From assembly GCA_000416085.1 (NCBI GenBank), contig KE356579.1, positions 547,198-558,368 on the forward strand: a DNA stretch of 11,171 bases. Reading direction: 5' to 3'. Below are positions 6,877 through 11,171 of the stretch, in pieces. The position numbers and the translations under genes are program-made. Position 1 is the stretch's first letter, and each line of letters begins with the position of its first letter. This DNA comes from a halophilic archaeon J07HX64 (lineage in GTDB: Archaea > Halobacteriota > Halobacteria > Halobacteriales > Haloarculaceae). The notes below the pieces were generated by a model. It saw only the letters and a program-made list of their open reading frames with translations, was not told the DNA's origin and did no database searches.

Positions 6877-8025
6877 TCACCCAGAGTCAAACTCGACGCC
6901 CGTGATCTCGAACTGTGCCCCGCCATCGGCACTCTCCGTGACGTGTATGTCCCAGCCGTGTGCCTCGACAATATCACTCACAATCGAGAGCCCAAATCCG
7001 GTGCCTTTGGTGCTGGTTGTGTAGCCTGTCTCGAACACATCGTCTCGCTCGTCTTCGGGGATTCCGTCCCCGTCGTCTGCAATATACAACCCATCCTCGA
7101 GCTCACCGACAGTGATCGTGACATCCTGCTCTGTGTGTTCGATTGCATTCCGCATCAGGTTCTCGAACACCTGTGCCAGTCGCCCTCGGTCGGCCTGGAC
7201 AGTGCCACCGATCTCGAGGTGAATCGTTGCGTCGGCCCTCTCAATGTTTTGACAGCAGTTTCGAGACTGTTTAGCGAGATCGACCGGTTCTGTCCCACTC
7301 ACCTGCTCATCTGTGCGGGCTAACTGGAGGAGATTATCGATGAGGTCGTCCATCCGGGTCAACGCTGAATCGATGTTCTCGATTCGGTCGCTGTCGCATT
7401 CCTCCCGCAGGAGTTCCAGGTTCCCCTCTGCAACGGAAAGTGGGTTACGGAGGTCGTGACTCACGACGCCCACAAACTCATCCAACTGCTCGTTCTGTTG
7501 CTCAAGTTTTTCTCTGTTTTTAATCTGCTCGGTGATATTTTGTGCCACCGCCATCACATGAGTGATCTCCTGTCCGTCGGAGTTCACAGGCGTTACGCGA
7601 ACTCGGTATCGGTCACCTTTGTACTCCTGTTCGACGGTAGTGGCAACCCCGTTGAACGCCTGTTCGTACTGGTGACAGGCTTCATCCGCAAGTTCATCAG
7701 GAAACACCTCGTGTGGGACGTGCCCCTCAACATCCGCAGACGAGAGGTCAACTCGCTCCAACTCCTCACCGCCAGCACGGACATATTCGAAGTTTTGATC
7801 GATTAGGTACACCGCACCGTCGGGGAAATTCTTTGCCAGCGTCTGATACTCCTGTTTCAACTCTATCAGTTCCTGTCTGCGCTGTTGAACTTCAGTAATA
7901 TTACGACTTGCGCCAGCAATATACTCGACCTCGTCATCGATAACAACTGGAGCGATTCTGGTTTCCCACTCGATATCCTCATCCCCAAACTGAACCCGTT
8001 CCTCGTATTTGAGTCCGCCCGCTGT
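6877..8025 (-). CDS. Intact PAS-HisKA-HATPase portion of a sensor histidine kinase
   Basis: This is the still-open C-terminal frame of the broken kinase locus. It holds 382 codons after an in-frame TGA at 8026-8028, with the first possible start codon a TTG at 7858-7860. Counted from that TTG (327 residues), there is a PAS domain at about 1-112. A coiled-coil linker follows, then HisKA with H-box FVGVVSHDLRNP (129-140, phospho-acceptor His135). HATPase follows with N box ENLMRNAIEH (233-242), G1 box DDGDGIP (262-268), F box DDVFETGY and G2 box GTGFGLS (286-292). All kinase catalytic motifs are present. There are no membrane segments, so it would be a soluble sensor. Upstream codons of this frame encode the second half of a preceding PAS domain (YEERVQFGDEDIEWETR). 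It could be expressed as a shortened kinase, but no promoter or ribosome site at the TTG is evident. Confidence 0.8.
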   Translation of the reverse strand, partial: TAGGLKYEERVQFGDEDIEWETRIAPVVIDDEVEYIAGASRNITEVQQRRQELIELKQEYQTLAKNFPDGAVYLIDQNFEYVRAGGEELERVDLSSADVEGHVPHEVFPDELADEACHQYEQAFNGVATTVEQEYKGDRYRVRVTPVNSDGQEITHVMAVAQNITEQIKNREKLEQQNEQLDEFVGVVSHDLRNPLSVAEGNLELLREECDSDRIENIDSALTRMDDLIDNLLQLARTDEQVSGTEPVDLAKQSRNCCQNIERADATIHLEIGGTVQADRGRLAQVFENLMRNAIEHTEQDVTITVGELEDGLYIADDGDGIPEDERDDVFETGYTTSTKGTGFGLSIVSDIVEAHGWDIHVTESADGGAQFEITGVEFDSG

Positions 8026-9409
8026 TCAGCACACCTCCGATATCTCTGTTCGATCTTCTGTGCTGCTCCTCGCCCAGCACGTCCTGTATCGTTTGCCCGC
8101 AACTCTCCCCGACTGAGATCCCTGGTATATTTTCCCAAACTGGATTGAGCCGTTCGATCGTAAACGACTCACCGGTCTCAATCAAAAACAGGTGATCCTG
8201 GGTATTCCGGAACAGTGTCTCGATCTGTTCAAGTTCCTGGCGACGCTCTCGTTGCTGTGTGATATCACAGATTGCGCCTCGTATCCTGACGATATCGTCG
8301 CCGTCGTATACTGGCTTGCCAGTGGTACGTACCCACTTTTTTTATCCCCAGCGGTAACGAGTCTCAGCTCAATCTCGTACGGGTCCCCGTGAGTCCGACA
8401 GTTCTTTACTGCTGTCTCGATTGTCGCCCGATCATCGGGATGATAAAACTCTATGCCAGTCTCGATCGATAGTTCAAATGTTCCCTCGGGATCGACCTCG
8501 TGAATTGCGTACGTTCCTCGGGTCCAACGCATCTCTCCAGTTTCAATATCGACCTCCCACCCACCGACATCAGCCAACTGCTCGGTGTGTGCAAGCAGTT
8601 TGCGGTTCCGTTCGAGTGCTTCCCTGTGTTCGCTTCGGTCTGTAATATCTGTATAGATAGCGAACCCGCCTGAACCGTTGTCGTAGACAGCATTTTGTAG
8701 AAGGAACTTACGCAGTCCGTCTGCAGTCTGTCGAATCACCTCTCTCGATTCGATACTGCCACCAGACTTGACGTGCTCGTTAATCTCCGCGGCCTCACCA
8801 GTTCGGCCATCAGGAACAACGTGTGTATCAAGCGAATCGCCGATCATAGTCTCAGATCCGTACCCGAATACGTCCTCAAAGGCCGAATTAATCTGCCTGA
8901 CGATGGGTTCATCGGCCTCATACCGAACTTCCACGACAGGTTGTGAGAGACGGTCAAAAAGAACCTCAGATCGCTCCTGCTCTGTTCTAATCTGTTGCTC
9001 GGCCCGCACCTTGTCGACGGCATTCAGAATACGATTGGTCAGCAGCTCATACTGTTCGGTTCCGGACGATTTTTGTAGGTAATCGGTGACTCCTGCAGAG
9101 ATTGCGTCACTGGCGACGGTTTCACTCCCCTTTGCCAGTGAACAATATAAACGGTAGATCAGGCCACTCCTTACGAACCGCTCGGAGGAACTCGACGCCG
9201 TTCTGCCCAGGCATCTCGTAGTCCGAGATAACGCAGTCAAACGTAGACTCAGCGAGACGACTCAGCCCGTCGCTCGCACTGGACACCGTCTCGGTATCGA
9301 ATCGATCGTCCTCCCGTTTGAGAAAGCTCGTAGTCATATCGGCAAAGTCCAACTGATCATCGACGTGGAGGACACGGATCGTGTCCTTGTGTCCTGCTTG
9401 GTCAGTCAT
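6877..9409 (-). pseudogene. REC-PAS-PAS-PAS-PAS-HisKA-HATPase sensor kinase with four frame breaks
   Basis: The full locus would encode about 844 residues. The ATG at 9407-9409 starts a receiver domain (VLHVDDQ with Asp17/Asp18, phospho-acceptor Asp63 in SDYEMPG, and Thr91). Break 1 is at a C4 run, 9127-9130: LFTGKG continues as SETVASDAISAGVTDYLQKSSG only after a one-base shift. PAS 1 and PAS 2 follow, the latter with an HPDDR-type motif. Break 2 is at a T7 run, 8337-8343, after which the frame continues KWVRTTGKPVYDG and CDITQQRE. PAS 3 is split by breaks near 8056-8066 and near 8010-8022. PAS 4, HisKA and HATPase are then intact. The family role would be phosphorelay sensing with an N-terminal receiver, common in haloarchaea. 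Domain order across frames is clear. Whether the breaks are real mutations or base-calling errors cannot be told here. Confidence 0.8.
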
Positions 9410-9587
9410 ATCTGATTTTGTACCCCTATCATGAAAAAAGTCAACAACGCAGTCGCCACCGCTGATCGTACAGATACGATCGGTATTCAGTATCTGTCTG
9501 AGGATGGCGAGTGGACGTGATACTATTTTTACTTACACCGATACTGTGAGTGGAACGCAGCTGTAGGCTGTCTCGTAAGGAGGAGCT
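9410..9587. other. Intergenic stretch with inverted repeats upstream of the kinase locus
   Basis: No gene is seen. GATCGT-ACAGAT-ACGATC (9464-9481) is a perfect 6-bp inverted repeat, and CAGATA/TATCTG (9471-9496) overlaps it. These could be operator sites, since they lie 55-90 bases upstream of the kinase ATG. A weak T-rich element at about 9430-9440 on the minus strand is at TATA distance from that ATG. Confidence 0.3.
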
Positions 9588-9760
9588 GTGAACAGTCTCA
9601 GCAGCACCTGAGGTCACGGTGAGTTGCCGAACTGGTTCGAGAGGTTCCTGCCACTGTCTCCGGGGAGCCGTTCGGCCAACTCTTTAGCTACCTTTTCAGG
9701 GTACACGAACCCGAAAAGAGCCGGCTGAAGCCGAGTTTCAAACCCGCCTGGGCGTGCTGA
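9588..9760 (+). pseudogene. Decayed small gene of unknown function
   Basis: A good Shine-Dalgarno sequence (GGAGG, 9579-9583) sits four bases before a GTG at 9588-9590. The frame reads VNSLKQHLRSR, meets TGA at 9621-9623, and continues VAELVREVPATVSG. From about 9662 the coding-like frame shifts by one base to GEPFGQLFSYLFRVHEPEK and runs to TGA at 9758-9760. Removing one stop and one shift gives a plausible amphipathic protein of about 56 residues, or the start of a longer one. I do not recognise the family. A hairpin (9692-9718) lies inside it. Support comes from the ribosome site and the composition only. Confidence 0.35.
9692..9718. repeat. Ten-bp hairpin with one bulged base
   Basis: CTTTTC-A-GGGT pairs with ACCC-GAAAAG around the 6-base loop ACACGA, with a single bulged A. 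It is followed by CGGCT-GA-AGCCG (9722-9733). The pair of hairpins could be the structured end of a lost mobile element, but no transposase sequence or flanking duplication is visible. Confidence 0.35.
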
Positions 9761-9810
9761 AACGAACCGTGATCTAGTGAGCAGTCAGAATCGGTGAACG
9801 TAACATATCG

Positions 9811-9823
9811 ACAATATTTATCG
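9811..9823 (+). promoter_or_regulatory. TATA-like element
   Basis: ACAATATTTATCG is the strongest A/T element in this area. It is centred about 28 bases upstream of the GTG at 9845, a leaderless promoter geometry. Confidence 0.35.
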
Positions 9824-9844
9824 TAACAATCGTCTTTGCCGGTC

Positions 9845-10285
9845 GTGACCGACGCCTCCGTATCCGCCGGGCACTGCTCGTACGGAAAGACAGTGTTCTC
9901 TGCATACCCGAAGGGAGGTTGTCGACACTCAGACGTCTGGTGTTACGGTGCAGGATCCCAGTTCCGTCGGAGTGGTGCCACGGCGGGGCAGTACCCTGGT
10001 CACGCGACCCGGGAGATCCAGGCGTCGGGGTCGTCAAGCTCCGTGTCGGTCGGCAGCGATTCGGGGTCGTCCCAGACGCGGGCGGCGACGGTCATCCCCG
10101 CCTCGTCTACAACAGCATCAAAGAACTCCTTTCCGCGCTCGTACTGGCGGCGCTTGACACTCAGACCGAGCAGCCGGCGGATCAACGTCTGTGCGGGTCC
10201 CCGTCCGGAGCGGCGCTGTTCGACCTTGCGCCGGAGGTCGGCGTACTCCTCGTCGAAGGCCCGGTCCATCACGAGCTCGGCGTAG
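9845..10285 (+). CDS. Possible leaderless small ORF, antisense to the metalloprotease end
   Basis: The GTG at 9845 begins MTDASVSAGHCSYGKTVF and is placed at the right distance from a TATA-like element for leaderless expression. The first 50 residues contain H10, C11, C26, H28 and C33, a loose metal-binding-like set. The frame then runs for a further 95 codons antisense to the metalloprotease, where its sequence becomes low-complexity Ser/Arg-rich and looks non-coding. If real, it is probably a short protein whose original end has been lost. No family is recognised. Confidence 0.2.
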   Translation: MTDASVSAGHCSYGKTVFSAYPKGGCRHSDVWCYGAGSQFRRSGATAGQYPGHATREIQASGSSSSVSVGSDSGSSQTRAATVIPASSTTASKNSFPRSYWRRLTLRPSSRRINVCAGPRPERRCSTLRRRSAYSSSKARSITSSA

Positions 10286-10947
10286 CCCTCGACGGCTGTC
10301 ATCGTCGTGTCGAGCTGGCCCAGCGACTCGCGGTCGATACTCCCCGATGTGAGATCGTCGATCGCCTCCTCCATCGCCGTCTCGAGGTGCGTCGAGAGCC
10401 ACGGGGCAGCCCCGAACTCCGCGGCGTGGGTGACCTCGTGGAAGGCGATCCAGCGACGGAACCGGTCGTACTCGACATCGAGGGAGTCGGCGACACGCCG
10501 GATGTTCGGGCGGACAAAGTACAGTGCGTGCTCGTCGCCGTCGGCGAGCAACAGCGGGTCGTACTGGCCGAGGACGTTGTCGGCCAGAAAGGAGAGTGTA
10601 AAGGCCATTGTCCCGGTGTTGACAATCCGCGCGAGCCCGGGGACCTGCCCCATCTGCTCGCCGAGTGGGGCCATCACCCGCTCGAACGTTTCGACGTTCG
10701 CGTCGAGCCAGTGGTGTCGGTTCTGTACCTCGACACGCTCGGGCAGGTCGAACCCGAGTGTCGTCACCGTTCGGACGCGGTCACGGGCGTCGCGGACATC
10801 CTCGGCGTACCCACGACGCTCGGCGGACGGCACGTCGACGCTCCCGGCGTCGGTCACCGCTTTTGCCGCCTCCGTGACCGCCGCCCAGTCGATGTGTCCG
10901 TCACCGCTCGCTCCTGTGACAGCACGGACACTCCGATAGATACTCAT
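10000..10947 (-). CDS. Zinc-dependent metalloprotease, DUF2342/zincin_2 family
   Basis: This 315-residue protein carries the zincin motif FHEVTHAAEF with His170, Glu171 and His174, followed about 50 residues later by VEGYAELVMD (219-228), where a third metal ligand is expected. Other family-like segments are ETFERVMAPLGEQ (86-98) and VLGQYDPLLL (125-134). The family is annotated as a putative hydrolase; some members are labelled as associated with coenzyme F420 biosynthesis, but their substrate is not established to my knowledge. There is no signal peptide, so it is probably cytosolic. The ATG gives MSIYRSVRAV. TTTTATT about 25 bases upstream on the minus strand (10967-10973) fits a leaderless promoter. 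It lies 38 bases downstream of the next minus-strand gene, so co-transcription with it is also possible. The family call is good and the function is open. Confidence 0.85.
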   Translation of the reverse strand: MSIYRSVRAVTGASGDGHIDWAAVTEAAKAVTDAGSVDVPSAERRGYAEDVRDARDRVRTVTTLGFDLPERVEVQNRHHWLDANVETFERVMAPLGEQMGQVPGLARIVNTGTMAFTLSFLADNVLGQYDPLLLADGDEHALYFVRPNIRRVADSLDVEYDRFRRWIAFHEVTHAAEFGAAPWLSTHLETAMEEAIDDLTSGSIDRESLGQLDTTMTAVEGYAELVMDRAFDEEYADLRRKVEQRRSGRGPAQTLIRRLLGLSVKRRQYERGKEFFDAVVDEAGMTVAARVWDDPESLPTDTELDDPDAWISRVA

Positions 10948-10966
10948 ATCTTATCCTGATGACCGA

Positions 10967-10973
10967 CGAATAA
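10967..10973 (-). promoter_or_regulatory. TATA-like element of the metalloprotease gene
   Basis: On the minus strand CTCTTTTATTCG is centred about 24 bases upstream of the ATG at 10947, the usual spacing for a leaderless haloarchaeal transcript. Confidence 0.4.
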
Positions 10974-10985
10974 AAGAGCTTTCTC

Positions 10986-11171
10986 CTACTCGTCGACGGC
11001 GACACCCACCGGCCGGTTCTCGTCGTCCTCGGGTGTCTCGATGTCGACATCCGGGTCGTCGCCGCCGAGGAGCCGCCGCAGGGCCAGGACAGCCCCTAGC
11101 GCGACGAGCACACCGACCGCTGCGAGCGCCGTTGTCGGTGTCTCCGTGCTGTCTGTTGTCTGTGCCTCGTC
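10986..11171 (-). CDS. C-terminal end of a membrane-anchored protein (partial)
   Basis: The frame enters from the right window edge and ends in TAG at 10986-10988. The visible 61 residues start with a Thr-rich acidic linker (TTDSTETPTT). A single hydrophobic segment follows (ALAAVGVLVALGAVLALRR), and then an acidic cytosolic tail (GGDDPDVDIETPEDDENRP). This pattern fits a secreted or surface protein with a C-terminal membrane anchor, basic residues on the cytosolic side. No PGF-type sorting motif is visible. The N-terminal domains lie outside the window, so the family cannot be named. Confidence 0.7.
   Translation of the reverse strand, partial: DEAQTTDSTETPTTALAAVGVLVALGAVLALRRLLGGDDPDVDIETPEDDENRPVGVAVDE

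Noticed and set aside
8337..8343. Programmed -1 frameshifting at the A7 run as a regulated mechanism.
   Set aside because: Three other breaks in the same gene would still prevent a full-length product, so decay or sequencing error is simpler.
9541..9775. Insertion-sequence remnant, suggested by two adjacent hairpins.
   Set aside because: No transposase motifs, terminal repeats or target duplications could be identified.
9919..10959. A 346-codon plus-strand open frame opposite the metalloprotease.
   Set aside because: It is an antisense shadow. The minus strand carries the HExxH motif and family-like segments.
1..11171. tRNA, rRNA or CRISPR arrays.
   Set aside because: No cloverleaf, rRNA-like or regularly spaced repeat pattern was found on either strand by eye.

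Overview
The window looks like a haloarchaeal chromosome segment. The evidence is high G+C, acidic proteins, TATA elements about 25-30 bases upstream of start codons (leaderless style), an archaeal RlmE with a C-terminal TRAM domain, and the double-length TatCt translocase typical of Halobacteria. No tRNA, rRNA, CRISPR array or intact insertion sequence was seen.

Layout, left to right. (1) A plus-strand membrane protein with a B-box-like zinc cluster (1-651). (2) purB on the minus strand (827-2209), preceded by a compact inverted-repeat structure at 2239-2370. That structure reads as a folded minus-strand RNA, with its own TATA element upstream and six U residues downstream. (3) A divergent plus-strand tatC gene of the TatCt type (2427-4631). 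(4) A decayed stretch (4632-5559) holding the frameshifted ATPase part of a histidine kinase. (5) rlmE on the minus strand (5560-6354), with a small two-CxxC zinc-finger gene (6360-6681) just upstream that appears frameshifted near its start. (6) A large minus-strand sensor kinase locus (6877-9409) whose pieces assemble into REC, four PAS domains, HisKA and HATPase. It carries four frame breaks, and its C-terminal PAS-HisKA-HATPase part is still open. (7) A gene-poor stretch (9410-9999) with a decayed small gene, inverted repeats and a possible leaderless small ORF. (8) A zinc-dependent metalloprotease of the DUF2342/zincin_2 type (10000-10947, minus). (9) The C-terminus of a membrane-anchored protein running off the right edge (10986-11171, minus).

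The genes do not form one pathway. Purine synthesis, folded-protein export and rRNA modification are intact housekeeping genes. The sensory and small-protein genes between them are broken in several places, which points to local decay of accessory genes, although homopolymer sequencing errors could explain some breaks. The most interesting candidate for something undescribed is the folded RNA between purB and tatC. It may be a purB leader (regulatory or riboswitch-like) or an independent small RNA.
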